Shown: piece by piece, positions 36,050 to 47,269 of the stretch | Numbering within the stretch: position 1 is the first letter of the stretch | Layout: the number at the start of each line of letters is the position of its first letter | From: Isoetes taiwanensis | Taxonomy: Eukaryota; Streptophyta; Lycopodiopsida; Isoetales; Isoetaceae | Reading direction: 5' to 3' | NCBI GenBank assembly: GCA_021234155.1 | Contig: JAJEKV010000020.1 | Span: forward strand, 20,203,018-20,267,017 | Length of the DNA: 64,000 bases | Notes under the pieces: generated by a model | Told to the model about the DNA's origin: nothing | What the model saw: the letters and a program-made list of their open reading frames with translations, nothing else | Database searches by the model: none | Translations under genes and position numbers: made by a program

Positions 36050-36570
36050 AAGCCAAATAGAAACAGGTTCATTAAGGCAACATGGTAGGATCCATGTTGA
36101 GAGATCACTACGGCTATTGTAGGGTGACCGAGGAGGGCATTTAGGCACATGTTAAACAGGGGCTCGTGATCAATCTCTCAAGGTGGATATGCCTAAATCC
36201 ACCTTCTTTGCTGATTTGAATCCAACCTAAAGGCATACAACAGACCGGATTTGGGCCTTCAATGGCTATGCTTGGAGTCGATTGATTGGGAGAGCTCTTA
36301 GACAAGGTCCATCAGCTTATGTTACATGCTGCTGCAAGGGCAGTTGGTATATTTGTTCTCTGTCACTTGTCCGCTCGACTCTGCTTGCGCGGGTTTTCTT
36401 GGCGAGAATTGCGTACTTACCACCCGAGGAGGATCACGGGAAGCAGCGGCAAACCTCATCTGTTAAATTTGGGATGACTGCAGAAAGCTTAGATGCTTTA
36501 GTGCAGAAAACAATAATTTTGGATGCACCAGTTCTCGAGCCAGTCATACCAGCATTTCCTGTTGCTTAGG
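36050..36570 (+). other. Unassigned coding-like stretch inside the transposon
   Basis: Overlapping + strand frames (36,060-36,170; 36,282-36,569) read as protein-like, with LDKVHQLMLHAAARAVGIFVL and AESLDALVQKTIILDAPVLEPV, but in different frames. No family is recognised. It may be a captured gene fragment or a part of the element lost from recognition. Confidence 0.3.
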
Positions 36571-36955
36571 ATCATGCATGTAAATTTAGTTCTCGGGTAC
36601 AGAGCTTTCAATGGAAAGCCAAATTTTGTAAAGCCAAATTTTGTAAGATCCTTTTTTTAATATATATCATACTTTCCAACAGAGTTTGCTTGAATCGACA
36701 AAAAAATTGTCTTTATTCAACAAAAATTTGTACCTCGGGATCGGAGTTAGTTATAGCTCAAATATTTTTAGACTGCATACACACACCCAAAAAGGAGTAC
36801 TCAATTTGTCATGTTCTAATAATATTCTAAACATTAAACATTGCATTTTAGGACTAGAGTCAACTACACACAATTCACATCTTCGCATCAAGATACACCA
36901 TAATCACTATACAACACAATAACCACCACATGCACCACCACACTAAGCACCATAA

Positions 36956-37660
36956 CTAAGAAAACATGAATAACAGAAATAAACTAACCTGTGAGTTCTC
37001 AATCCAAAATTTTTGAATCTTTTCTATATGTTCATCTGAAATTGCATCGAATCTTTTAGCCCTCTTGTAAGAAACCCATTTCCCACCATTGTGTCGATCT
37101 CTTCCCTCTTTTTTCTTTGCTTTTTTTGCGGGTTTCTTGGGTGAACACCTAATACCTTTCAAGATCTCATTTGGCTGATTTTGTCACTTGTTTGAGAATG
37201 CACTTGCGGCGTGTGTGACATTATTGCAAAGGCGGCTATTATTCTTGGCTGCTAGGCGGTCATTGCTGGTAGAGAGTTTGACGGTCTCCGCATGGAGTCC
37301 CAGAGGCTCCTTATAGCGATGCTCTTGGCTTCCGGATCCTTTAATTCTTCACCTATGAATTTTTCCAATGTTTTATCCCTCAAAAATCAAGTAAAAATTT
37401 CTTTCTTCGTGCTATCCTCCATTCTTTTGGTCCGTTTTATGGAAAGGCGTTAGCAAATTAAGGACAATACTGGCGTTCTTTGCTTGCACTTCTTGATGAA
37501 CCGGATCATACGCCAATTCACGCAAGCTCAATTTTTCTTCTCTTCTTCTTTTCCTCTGGCGTCTTTTCTTCAATATTTCTTGTTCCTTGGTTCTTCTTCG
37601 TTTTCTTTTGTCTGAAATGCCGGTTTGTGTACAGATTACCTCATTGACATCCATATCCAC
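36956..37660 (-). pseudogene. Transposase-like gene, N-terminal exons
   Basis: On the - strand a frame starting MDVNEVICTQTGIS (about 37,655) runs to a stop at 37,412. It has a strongly basic stretch (KRKRRRTKEQEI, KKRRQRKRRREEK), probably a nuclear-localisation or DNA-binding segment. After a frame-broken gap, 37,162-36,990 gives GIRCSPKKPAKKAKKKEGRD, KWVSYKRAKRFDAISDEHIEKIQKFWIENSQ. A donor-like GT lies close to the end. These are read as upstream exons of the transposase-like gene at 33.2-35.0 kb, because they share strand and lie between it and the right terminus. This is inference. Confidence 0.45.
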
Positions 37661-37906
37661 AATGGATTGGAGCTCGCAGCAGGGAGGGAGCCAAAGAACA
37701 GGACGTAGGCAAAGAACAGGAAGGGGCCAAAGAATAGGAATTTGAATTTGAATTTTAGTTTTTGAAATTAGAATTTCCCCCACAGCTGAGCGGGACTCTA
37801 TTTTTAAATACCGGCAGCTGAGCGGTGCCATAATTATACTTTTATACCACAAAAGTGGTGGATGCAACGCCACATTTTGGGGGGACAGGGGGACAGCCGA
37901 ATTGGA

Positions 37907-37928
37907 ACACCACAGCGTGCTTCTACCC
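37907..37928 (-). repeat. Right terminal inverted repeat
   Basis: Reverse complement reads GGGTAGAAGCACGCTGTGG then TGT. Followed by TAAT (37,929-37,932), the same four bases that precede the left end. Confidence 0.88.
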
Positions 37929-37932
37929 TAAT

Positions 37933-39250
37933 GTCATTGAATGTGTTGTTTAAGTTATTCTAGCATTTGAGTGTAGGCATGATCCAACGTACATTTATTG
38001 CGTTACAATTGAGCATATACTTTTGCTATATGCAGGAGCAGCTAGTGGACATTATTAAGCAACTATTAATAGGATTTTGGCATCCTGCATTCTGTATTAC
38101 CTAAGCTACAATGGTATTCGCATTTCCAATGTTGTTCCTTCTACTTATTTTAGATTCTTTGCTCTTCTAGAGCTTCACCCTCGTGCGTCTATTTCAGGTA
38201 ATTTTGCTGGAGCTTTTACTATTTGGAGCTTTGTTGTATTTTAGAGTTAAAGCCGTTCTATTGAACTCGGAAGTCTGATGGAGGGATTTTGTGAGTTCGT
38301 TAGATAGACTCCATTTTAATGCTGCTTCTTTTATGAAAAATGCAAAGTAGAGCAATGTTTTCGCATGCAGGTTCATTTTGCGCTGTAGTGTTCAGCAGAG
38401 CCTTATTCTTTTTTTTGGGAGGGGGGCCATAGCAATTGCAATTCTGCGTCTTAAATTGTCTTGAGCTTGATTGTTCCTCCCATGGTAAAATCGTCTGAAT
38501 ATCTTTGCCTGGATGGTTTGTCTCATCAATAAGAAGCCTCTCATAAGCAATTGTATTGGCCAGGGCTTCTCTCAAGTTTTTCTGTCTGAGCTTGAACTTG
38601 CTGGCATATTTCAGATCCTTGAAAATGAGAGTGTGCTTTCCATTTTGTTGATTTGAATGTCTCTTTTTGAATTTATCGCTAGAATCTCAGCTTTTTGAGT
38701 GAGTCTAGATCATTGCAACGTTGTTTGGGATTTGTCTAGATGTAGTTCAATTTACACTTGTTGTATTGAATCATTGTCCTTGCCTACTACACTTTGCGGA
38801 GTTGTGCAACTTTCGGGTGAGATTTTCCATATATGTAATATGCATCTCTCTTATTATTTTAAATTGCAAGAAGTTATTTCATTCGCTCATTACTGTCTAG
38901 CAAAAGCAGCCTACGATCTTGGTAGTTCCTTTGATGGAACTTTAGCAGGTGTGCAAAGCAATTTTGTTTGCTTGACCTTCAGCCAGAGGAAGATTAGGAG
39001 ATAGAAGAAGAGGAGTCAGCACAACAAGAACTCCCCTAGTCTATGCTAAAAACACATTCTCTCTATTTATGCAAACGTTGGTAGAGAATTTTAATGGTAG
39101 ATTAAATCCTACTGAGAGGCCACGATCAACAAGTTCTTTGTGTGAGGATGGTCTTGAATCATAAACTTTATGGAACTATGGTCGTTTCATGCAAACTGAA
39201 CCATCCATGTGAACAGTAGCATAAAAAAGATGTTTGCATTGCACAGTGCA
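37933..39250. other. No gene recognised
   Basis: Short open frames only. No second copies within the window. Confidence 0.45.
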
Positions 39251-39254
39251 ATGA

Positions 39255-40090
39255 TTAGCTCGGTACCTTGGAGAAGAATATGAGCTTGAGAGCATACTTC
39301 ATTTTCATCTTAAATTCAATGCGTTCTTCGAGAGGATATCTCCAAGCAACAAAATCAGGGGGGATGGATTCCGCCTCAAAATTTCGAGGCGGCGCACAAG
39401 CGGCGGAGCCGTGAGTGCTCCACCGAGGCTGGCGCGGCCGCCGAAAAGTTTTTCGGTGGAATCTCGACTGCCTGAAAATATGAAACGTAATGAACATTTG
39501 CTTCAAGTTAAGTTTTTGGAACGGCCATGGCGGAGCATGAACGGCTATGGCGGAGGAATGTCTAAGAACAAGGCTCTTCTCTGGCATTTTCTTCACAACT
39601 CTTTTGTTTAAAGAAGGAGATGCTGCAGTGGTCGGTGGAGCCATCCATTTCCAGGTTCCCAATCCGGCAAATACGAGCTTCAAGGGCTGCGCTATGCTTT
39701 CCCAGGCCGAGTCAAGCAGTATCATGAAAGAACGGATAATGTACAGAGCGAAAATGGGAAGATCATGCCATGTGAGCAATTACGACTAAGATTTGGTTCC
39801 GACTCATTATTGGCCCTTACTTGAACCAAACTACGAGAAAAGTTGTCGAATTTGTCCCAACAAGAAGCAATCAAGAAGCTCAAGGCATGAAAAGCAGGAG
39901 CTGGAAGAGATTTCTAACGTCTGGATGCTTGATCCAAGTCTGGCAGGTGCCATTATCCGCACAAGGAACTCATTCTCCAGTAAACAGAGCAGGGCTCTTC
40001 ATAGTGGCTGCCGTAATGCTGGGCTTCACCGGTGCAAAAGAAAATTCCACAAGGCGCCGGGGGCGATATTGCGCGTGATAAAATAGACAT
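39255..40090 (+). other. Unrecognised ORF cluster, coding status uncertain
   Basis: GC content rises locally (39,360-39,420). Both strands hold open frames: - strand 39,779-39,255 (174 codons) and + strand 39,547-39,789 (with EGDAAVVGGAIHFQVPNPAN), 39,793-40,086 and 39,821-40,078. None matches a known family. An inverted repeat CCGCCTC..AATTT..GAGGCGG lies at about 39,370-39,391. The + strand frame through 39,600-39,760 looks the most protein-like. The alternative is a chance opening in GC-richer DNA. Confidence 0.25.
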
Positions 40091-40500
40091 AATTTACAGT
40101 AATTTGAAGCAAACGTTTATTACGAGATTATATCTGTATCTTAGTGAAGTTCTAAAGTTTAGTCCTATTTATATTCCAGTCAATAATTTGAAGAGACTTA
40201 TCTATCATATTCCGACCGAGCTGTTGGAACTCAAAATGATCCGGTAAAAAGATAAGGCGTGATTTATATCTCTTACTCTATCTCTTACCCTCTCTCTAAT
40301 TTGCAGGTTTGCTGTGCAAGTATATTTTTCCATCTGTATTATTAGAATTGAAAGTTGCGGAACAATAGATCAATGTTGTAAAAGCAAACTATGCCATGAT
40401 TGTTTCCTTTTCCATAGTTCTTTTCCTCCCACAAAAAGGAAAAGGAAAAGAAAAGAAAAGAAAGATAAAGGGAAGGAAGGGAAGGGAAGAGATAAGGAAA

Positions 40501-40549
<49 letters not shown>

Positions 40550-41200
40550 AGCAAGAACACATTAGAAGGCTTTAACAAGGTAAGACGTTAGGGTTTTATT
40601 TTGACTTGGTGTCGTCAGTCAAGAATTGGTGGCTAATTTTCTAAACATATGTAATTGAGTTTCTAATTTTTTCTTTTCTTTTTTCGTGTTCTCCGCCGCA
40701 ATCTAAATGAAGGTTGGGGAGCCACGTTTGCGGGTAAATGAAAGAAGAGATCTCCGCCGTAGATACCACCGCCATAGCTGGGCTTTCAAGAAACATATGC
40801 TGCCGAAGAAGGTATTGCAGAGCTCTTTCGTGGATTCACTGCGTCAGCTAGGGTGGCTCTTTAGTCGGAACTACGAAAGGATTATTTTTCTGTTGCCTCC
40901 TTTTGTTTTCAACCCACCATGCAGGATCTTGACCTCACTACCTACTGCTGATTGTATAAAAATCCAATCAAGCATTGACATTTCAAAATCCAATCAAGTA
41001 GTTCTCTTCAAACAATTCAGGAACTTTCAACTTGAACTAATTCTAGAGGTGACCTATGACATCACGAGATCCATCAATTGACCCCCTCCAAAAAAAAAAG
41101 ATGTCGTCCAATCGAGCCTGTTAGCCTTTACAACTTCACCATCTGCCTTTAAATAAACCTGCTTCTTTGAATTTCAACACGAAACTATAAAACAAATAAC
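40091..41200. other. No gene; simple-sequence tract
   Basis: Contains (AC)n-A25-(AG)n at about 40,500-40,548 and a purine-rich AAGGAAAGG tract before it. No gene was recognised. Confidence 0.5.
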
Positions 41201-41262
41201 ATGCAAACACACCCTCGGGGCACTTGAGGGCAACCCTCCGTGTGCAAGCACCTTGTTTCTAA
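41201..41262 (+). repeat. Short dispersed repeat R2, copy 3
   Basis: GGGCAACCCTCCGTGTG.AAGCACCTTGTTT at 41,228, preceded by ACACCCTC as in copy 2. Same orientation as the other two. Confidence 0.65.
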
Positions 41263-41316
41263 TTGCTCCTTCTCTTTTCTTCCCCCTTTTTTTCTTTTTT
41301 ATTGCCCAAGTTTTAT

Positions 41317-41440
41317 GGGCAACGGCTAGAACAGAGATAAATGGCAAGCAAAACAAGAAGTGTACAGAGATAATAGATGGGCAATGGCTAGAATAGAGAT
41401 AAATGGCAAGCAAAGCGAGAAGTGCACATAGATAATAGAT
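41317..41440 (+). repeat. 62-bp tandem duplication
   Basis: GGGCAA.GGCTAGAA.AGAGAT at 41,317 and again at 41,379, continuing through AAATGGCAAGCAAA and TAATAGATGG with a few differences. Confidence 0.85.
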
Positions 41441-41879
41441 GGAAAAGAGCTAGGGATATGAATGATAATGGGTGAAATGGATCTAAAGATGTGGCAACTG
41501 TGACAAGGATGGCGAAGTGGATGCGGATGCTGACTGCACCATGCAAGAGTCTTCAAGTTTTCTAAAAATTCATCCAAAAAATCGTGAACATTGCACCAAC
41601 TTGTGATGCCTTAATCGATGTAGCATGCTGAGTTGGTACTCTGTAACCCATAACTTAATTTGCTCATAGTTATTCCTTCAGCAAAATTCCCCATTTGACC
41701 CTTATGTCTGCAACACATTTCTGCAAGTATAGTTGTTGTGCTCAAATGTAGTAAAGATGCTGGAAGCAAGGAAATGCTATGGTGGTGGAGTACGATAGAG
41801 AAATGCATGAACAAATGCAAGTGGAGATGGTATTACTTATGCAAAAATAAGATAAGCCCTAATTAAATGCAATGAAGTT
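41441..41879. other. No gene recognised
   Basis: May contain the gypsy 3' LTR, but no matching 5' copy was found, so no LTR is called. Confidence 0.35.
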
Positions 41880-41989
41880 GTTGGCACCAAAAAGGTGGCC
41901 AACATTTTTGCCCCAAAAGAAGGGCTGGTCCCCTCAACCCTAAGGCCAATAGGGCTTCAACTAACTGTCATTTATCAGGCTGGGCAAAA

Positions 41990-42905
41990 AGATGTCGTCC
42001 AAGTTTTTGGGAGTGTAAATATGGTGTCCTGATACACTGTCAATTATATAAGGTCCATTCCAGGAAGACGTAAACTTCTTCTTAGCTTTCTCTCGCACCT
42101 TACTCTACTTGAGTACAAGGTCCCCTGATTTGAAATAGTTGTGGGACCATGCTTCTTTCAGAAGTGAACTTGGTCCCTGTTCTTCTTCAGCTGAATAGCC
42201 AAATGTGCATGGTATCTATGTTCATCAAGCTGCTCTAACTCGTCCAGTCTGTCCTGCACATATGCGACATGCCCCAACTCTTGTGCAGCAGCAATTCTTA
42301 AAGAAGGGACCTCCATCTCATAAGGCACTGCTTCATGGCCATAAACCAACTGAAAAGCACCTTTCTCATGTGTCCTGTACGCCAAAGGGCAGCCTGTAAA
42401 TATGTATGCCAATCATGACCATGCTCAAAAATCACCTTAGTGATGATGTGTATCAATTGCTTGTTGGTACTTTCTGCCTGGCCATTGCCCTGGGGTAATA
42501 AGAGCTTGAAAAGACGTGTCTCAGTTTGATCTTGTTGATTAATTCCTGCATCAGCTCGTTCATAAAATGAGAACCCCTATCACTTAATCAATACAAGAGG
42601 GATACCATATCTGCAACATACTTATTGATACACAAAAGTACAAACCACTTGAGCTGTTGCAGCCTTTGCTGGAATTGCCTCAGCCCACTTAGTGAAGTAA
42701 TCTGTGGCCATAAGGATGTATTGGTGTCCAGAGAATGACATCGGGATTGGGCCTATGAAATCTAACCTCCAAGTGTGGACGGGTCCAAAAATAGGAACAA
42801 TGGCTAAGTCTGCAAAGTTGGCTCATTTGGGTTGATGAAATTGGTAGGCTTGGCATCTTAGGTATGATTATGGGCGTCCTTGAATAAGGTGGGCCAATAA
42901 TAGTC
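41990..42905 (-). pseudogene. gypsy integrase core remnant
   Basis: Integrase inserts the cDNA copy into the host genome. On the - strand: VHTWRLDFIGPIPMSFSGHQYILMATDYFTKWAEAIP (about 42,660-42,770), which holds the first catalytic Asp in the D.IGP context; YGIPLVLI near 42,590; NGQAEST.K.L (about 42,455-42,490), the catalytic Glu context; and FQLVYGHEAVPYEMEVPSLR within 42,300-42,370, the C-terminal G..A..P..M motif. Several frame shifts and stops. Confidence 0.75.
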
Positions 42906-42908
42906 TGC

Positions 42909-43637
42909 TCACAAGATTCTCTTGGTTGTAGCTTGCCTAGCGAAGTGAGCTGAACAAGCACCATTATGACACATCTCCAACACATATTGTTGTTCCTCTT
43001 TGCTTAAACACATCTGGAGTACCCCATCAGCACTTCTACGACAAAGTATACCATCAACAAGCAAGAATTGAGATAGCTTCCACTTTATTCTTCTCTGTTC
43101 TGGGCCTATGAAATGATCTGGCAAGTCTAATCCATGTAATAAGTATATGTAGAACAACATCCATGAGTCTTGGATGAATATGCAAGCCGAGCTTTCAGCC
43201 ACCTCTTCTGGAATGATGTCCTCCTCCATGAGAGCATACGGCAAATACCCACTTGGATTGCTGAGAGTGTGAGCTGATTTAATTGCAAAGTCAAATTGTG
43301 CCAGGTAAGACATCCACTTTTGATGCTTAGCCTTCTTAAGGCTCTTCCCTGATATCAGTGGCATGGGATTCTTTTTCATGATGATTTCAGTGTGCTCCTT
43401 ACGTAGAAGGTGCTCATGCCTATGAAATAAGAACACCAATGCACAAGCATACCTTTCTAGTACAGGATATCTGTTCTCCACATCTGAAAATTGCCTCTCG
43501 GAGTAGCAAATTATATCATATCCCTTCGTCTCATTCTTTTGACATAAAGCAACCCTGATGGCCCACTTAGTTACTGTGACAAATGCATTGTAAGGACGAC
43601 CGTCTTGTGATGGCACTAAAACTGTAACACTTGTCAT
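42909..43637 (-). pseudogene. gypsy RNase H and integrase zinc-binding region
   Basis: A 242-codon open frame. The first part (KWAIRVALCQK, YSERQFSDVENRYPVLERYACALVF) is the connection/RNase H-like domain that follows reverse transcriptase in gypsy elements. LSNPSGYLPYALM corresponds to the usual N..AD.LSR end, degraded. The second part (FLLVDGILCRRSADGVLQMCL, then CHNGACSAHF) is the start of the integrase HHCC zinc-binding domain. It continues in another frame into the integrase core. Confidence 0.78.
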
Positions 43638-43704
43638 GATCTGCAGTAATTTATCAAAAGCATCTTGGCATTTTAGTTACTGTGACAAATGCACCGGTGT
43701 ACTT

Positions 43705-44616
43705 TTACTTTGCCCCTTTAAGAGCTTCCCAACACAGGTAAGCTTGGTAATTGGACCCATTAAATGTGAAAATTTTGGAATATGTATCTGTTTTGGGCAC
43801 AGATAGCTTATGAATGATTTCGATCTTCTTACTTGAAATTTGTATCCCTCTGGTTGAAACATAGTGCCCCAAAAGCACTCTTCCGTCACGAAAGAACTGG
43901 CACTTAGCTGGATTAAGACATACTTGGGATGCTCTGCTTAAGGTCAGCACTTCCTCCAACTATTTTAAGTGAACCGCACGTTTGTTAGCCAAGCATAAAT
44001 TGTCAAGGAAGATGCCTAAACCTTGCTGGAGCATGCTGCGATATGTCACTGCCATACACCTCTGAAATGTGGCAGGAGCGTTCATTAAGCCAAAGGGCAT
44101 CACATTCATGGCATAGGTGCCCCAAGGCGTGATGAATGCAGTTTTTGGCCTATCTTTCGGACAAATAGAGATTTGGTTAAAACTGTTAAAGCCATCCATG
44201 AATGAAAATACCTCCTGCGTAGCCGCTTGATAAAGTATCTCTTCTTGGAATGGTAAGGGGTAATGATCCTTCAAAGTGGCCTTGTTCAAGTCTTGATAGT
44301 TCACACATACTCTGATCTTCTTGTTCGTTTTTAGCACAGGGACAATACATGATACCCACATCGGATTTTCAATCTCATATATAAAACCAACCTGCAACAA
44401 TTTGTCAAGCTCTTCTTTCACCATATTGAGCAGGTGCGGGTTAATCCTCCTCAGCTTGTGCTTGACCGGCATCACTTCTTCTTTTTTATTGATATGGAAC
44501 TCACAAACCTTTGGAGGTATTCCTTTTAGCTCCCCATAGTCCCAAGCAAAATAGTCTGCAAACTTGTTAAACATTTTGGTCAGCTTTGATTTTTCTTTCT
44601 CGCAGCCATTCTCCAA
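43705..44616 (-). pseudogene. gypsy reverse transcriptase
   Basis: Two adjoining frames (44,616-43,960 and 43,959-43,705). Visible motifs: FADYFAWDYGELKGI; INPHLLNMVKEELDKLL.VGFI; RVCVNYQDLNKATLKDHYPLP; FSFMDGFNSFNQI; KTAFITPWGTYAMNVMPFGLMNAPATFQR. The catalytic box reads FLDNL where active elements have Y.DD, so the second Asp is lost. The thumb region continues with CQFFRDGRVLLGHYVSTRGI. A stop between the two frames also breaks it. Confidence 0.88.
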
Positions 44617-44753
44617 TCTTTAAAGTTCTCTCCTTCCCATTCTTCACAACTGTAATCTCAGACAATTTATTGGCACTTCAGTAGATATAGTAAAAATTTC
44701 GCATATGTGTTGTCCAGAGCCCTGTGGCAGCTCATCTTCTCTCACCACTCCCT

Positions 44754-45452
44754 TCACACAAAAGCTTCCATAATGATCTTTTTACATAAAGCATCAGCTT
44801 CTGTGTTATGTGTTCTTGCCATATGAGAAATTCTAACCTCTTTGAATCTGCTTAATAATGAGAGTGTCTCTTTACATGGCTCCTGCAAATGAGCGTACTT
44901 AACTTGATAAAGCTGCAAAGATTGGTTGCACACCAGCTCTGAGTCTCCCTGAACCTGCAAGACTTCAATCTCTTGGTCCAAAGCTAAGCGTAATCCTGTT
45001 ATCAAGGCTGCATATTCTACCATATTATTTGTGCACAAGGGAATGGATTGGCCATGTGTTAGGATAAGCTCACCCTTAGGTCCTCTTATAACAACACCGA
45101 TTGAGGCTAAGCCTAATTTCTTTGACATACCTGCTGGTGGGCCCAATTCATTAAATATACTATAATTTCCAGCACTCACCTCTGCAACAACATCTTCAAC
45201 TTCAGCTATGTATACAGGTGTCTCCATCATTTTTCCCACCCTTTTTGCATAAATTGTAGCCTTGTTTTGACCATCCGAAATCGTGCATTCACCTTTTCTC
45301 CATATTGATCTAGCATCTACTGCAGTTAGCCATGTCCTACCTAACAGCAAATCATAAGAACAAGCATGTTGTATTGGATCGGCAAAGGCTATGACCATAA
45401 AGTTGGCTTTTGTTCTCAGACCCTGGACATCTAGTTTGCCATTTTCCACCAT
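44754..45452 (-). pseudogene. Protease end plus additional (archaeal-type) RNase H
   Basis: The frame begins with the end of the aspartic-protease region (YDLLLGRTWLTAVDA). It then holds a second RNase H: GLASIGVVIRGPKGELIL; TNNMVEYAALITGLRLAL, with the catalytic Glu; QVQGDSELVCNQ, with the catalytic Asp; and RTHNTEADALCKK, the last acidic site. The first catalytic Asp position appears as Asn (FNELG). Such an extra RNase H marks the Tat group of plant gypsy elements. In the versions I know best it follows the normal RNase H; here it lies before reverse transcriptase. Confidence 0.78.
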
Positions 45453-45454
45453 CC

Positions 45455-46560
45455 CTATTGGACTGACAGACTGCTGGTTGAACCTTTTATGATCAGAGAT
45501 GAAGTTGAAGTGATGTGCAAGCCTAACAACATGATATGATGGGGCATGACATTGACTCCTGACCCTCCATCTACAATAACATTTGACACTTCAAAGTCCC
45601 CTACATAAGCTGAGCAAGGTAAGACATCTGGATCTTCAAATTTTGCTTCACTAACTAATAAAATATGATCGTTGGGTGATTCTACATCAATTAACTGCAA
45701 AAACCCCTGTTTGTAGGAAGGCGATGCTCTAAACAAGGTCAACAGATCTATACTTACCTTGGTAGATTTAAGAAGGTGTTCTACTTGTGAGCTTGGAGTC
45801 AAAGCTGAGATTTTTGGGACCGGAACTGGTGGCAACCTCTCCCTTGCTTTAAGTAGCTCATTTGTTTGATCAAGTGGCTGTTTCCCTTTGTCTGCTTGCA
45901 ATCTCTTTATTGCTAGAACAGACGTTATATCTGGTTCACAGGTCTCAATCATGCAAGAACTTGCCTCAATTGCTTTTTCCTTTCCCCCGATTTGATCAAA
46001 TGCCTTTACTTGGCAGAACTTATCATCATGCCCTGTTAGACCACAATATGTGCATACAGGACATTCCTTACCAAAGTGGCCACTCTTAGTACATCTTGGA
46101 CATGGTCTTCTCCAACATGTTTCCTCTGTGTGACCGATCCTATTGCAGAGCTTGCATGCCATGCTTGATGCTGTGGACATATTTATCATGTTTTTCTGCA
46201 TCTCTTCCATCATTTTTTTTATCTGCTCCCCAAACTGTTCTTGTTGTTTTGTGAGCTGTAATTGCAAGTCCTTCTGCTGCTTCTTCAGATCCTCTTTTGC
46301 TCTATCTCAAGTCTGCTACCTCCTTTTTCTCACTTTTCTCTGCCCTGACTGCATAAACAAAAGCATTCTCATGCATAATAAAATGCTCATACCATAGTTT
46401 GGCCTTCCCCTTCATACATTTTTTAAACATAAAAATCTTATCTCCTCACCTCCTGCCGTGTAATTCATAATAGTCTTCAAAATTGTGCAAGAACGCAGTT
46501 GGGTTCCACGAACCATCAAAAGCTAGAGGAGCTGGTGTAAAGGGAGCTAGCAGCATTCCA
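45455..46560 (-). pseudogene. gypsy gag (3' part) and protease
   Basis: On the - strand: FDGSWNPTAFLHNFEDYYELHG (about 46,455-46,530) and MFKKCMKGKAKLWYEHFI (about 46,380-46,435) are gag capsid motifs. The open frame 46,267-45,455 carries a Gln-rich coiled segment and then zinc knuckles (CKLCNRIGHTEETC, CPRCTKSGHFGKEC, CTYCGLTGHDDKFC). It ends with an aspartic-protease site in which VIVDGGSGVNVMP stands where D[ST]G is expected. The missing S/T suggests an inactive protease or drift. Confidence 0.82.
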
Positions 46561-46586
46561 AGTTCATCACTACAAGAGAAGGGGTC

Positions 46587-47060
46587 TGTGTCAAATTTTG
46601 GCCTAGAATGGCAATTCAAATTTTTTCAATAGCTGACGCTATAGGTGTCAAAGCTCACTGACACAAATACAACAGTGAGAACGTCATATATAACGTCAGC
46701 AAGTATGTCATCTGTAGTGTCAGTACCCACGTCACCCATAATGCCATATATAGTGTCACCTGTGAAGTCGAATATAGTGTCACTTATAAAGTCAACTATA
46801 GCGTAAAGCATTTCATCAACTATTATGTCACCAATAATGTCGACCGTAATGTCACCATCAACGTCAGTTTTAGGGTCGTCTATAGAATCACGTGTAGCAT
46901 CATCTATTGTTGCACACATAACGTCACGTGTAAAGTCAATGATAATGCCACTCATAATGTTAATTATTTTGTCATAATTAAAGCCATACATATTGTCATC
47001 TCTAGTGCCAATTTTTATGCCACCCAAAAAGTCATAAATAATGCCATCTGTCCCTCAATA
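46587..47060. repeat. CACTA left subterminal repeats
   Basis: Short motifs of the type A(C/T)GTCA and TAGTGTCA, often followed by TATA, recur roughly every 14-30 bases (e.g. TATAGTGTCAC, TAACGTCAGC). In this superfamily, subterminal repeats are bound by the TNPA-type protein. Confidence 0.8.
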
Positions 47061-47269
47061 TCAATGTTATTTGTTGCTCCATTGTAGAAGATTGCCATGT
47101 ATAATGGCGCTACCTATGGCACTGTCACTTGCTTCAATTATTTCAATTGATGTTTTCCATTTGTAACCCATTGAAAGGCAATTGTATTGTATCAAATGAC
47201 TCACATTTATCAGTACCTATTGAAATTCTTTAATTGAATTATTTTCTTGCTTTTTAAGTTTGACGCAAA

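Larger units (their letters stand above)
27989..37928. mobile_element. 9.9-kb DNA transposon with passenger genes
   Basis: Both ends carry the same terminal inverted repeat: GGGTARAAGCACGCTGTGG plus TGT, 22 bases with one difference (27,989-28,010 and 37,907-37,928). The element is flanked by TAAT on each side (27,985-27,988; 37,929-37,932). Inside each terminus lie CGCCACATTTTGG (28,030; about 37,868) and a CCAC.TTTGTGGTA-type hairpin. Left to right it holds a RING-type frame, an FCP1-like phosphatase frame and a Ulp1-like protease frame on the + strand. A transposase-like gene on the - strand starts near the right end. I cannot assign it to a named superfamily: TAAT is short for MULE (9 bp) or KDZ-type (8 bp) elements, and the ends do not begin CACTA. 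The coding regions hold stops and frameshifts, so this copy is probably inactive. Confidence 0.8.
41880..46567 (-). mobile_element. Ty3/gypsy retrotransposon (Tat-like), 3' portion
   Basis: Minus-strand order is gag zinc knuckles, protease, extra RNase H, reverse transcriptase, RNase H, integrase. That order, apart from the extra RNase H, is Ty3/gypsy. It is cut in gag at 46,567 by the CACTA element and resumes at 58,041. Multiple stops and frameshifts show it is dead. LTRs were not identified on either side, so the outer limits are approximate. Confidence 0.82.

Noticed and set aside
36050-36570. Ribonuclease Z-like C-terminus
   Set aside because: A faint resemblance in VLCHLSAR only; no metal-binding His motif and frames disagree.
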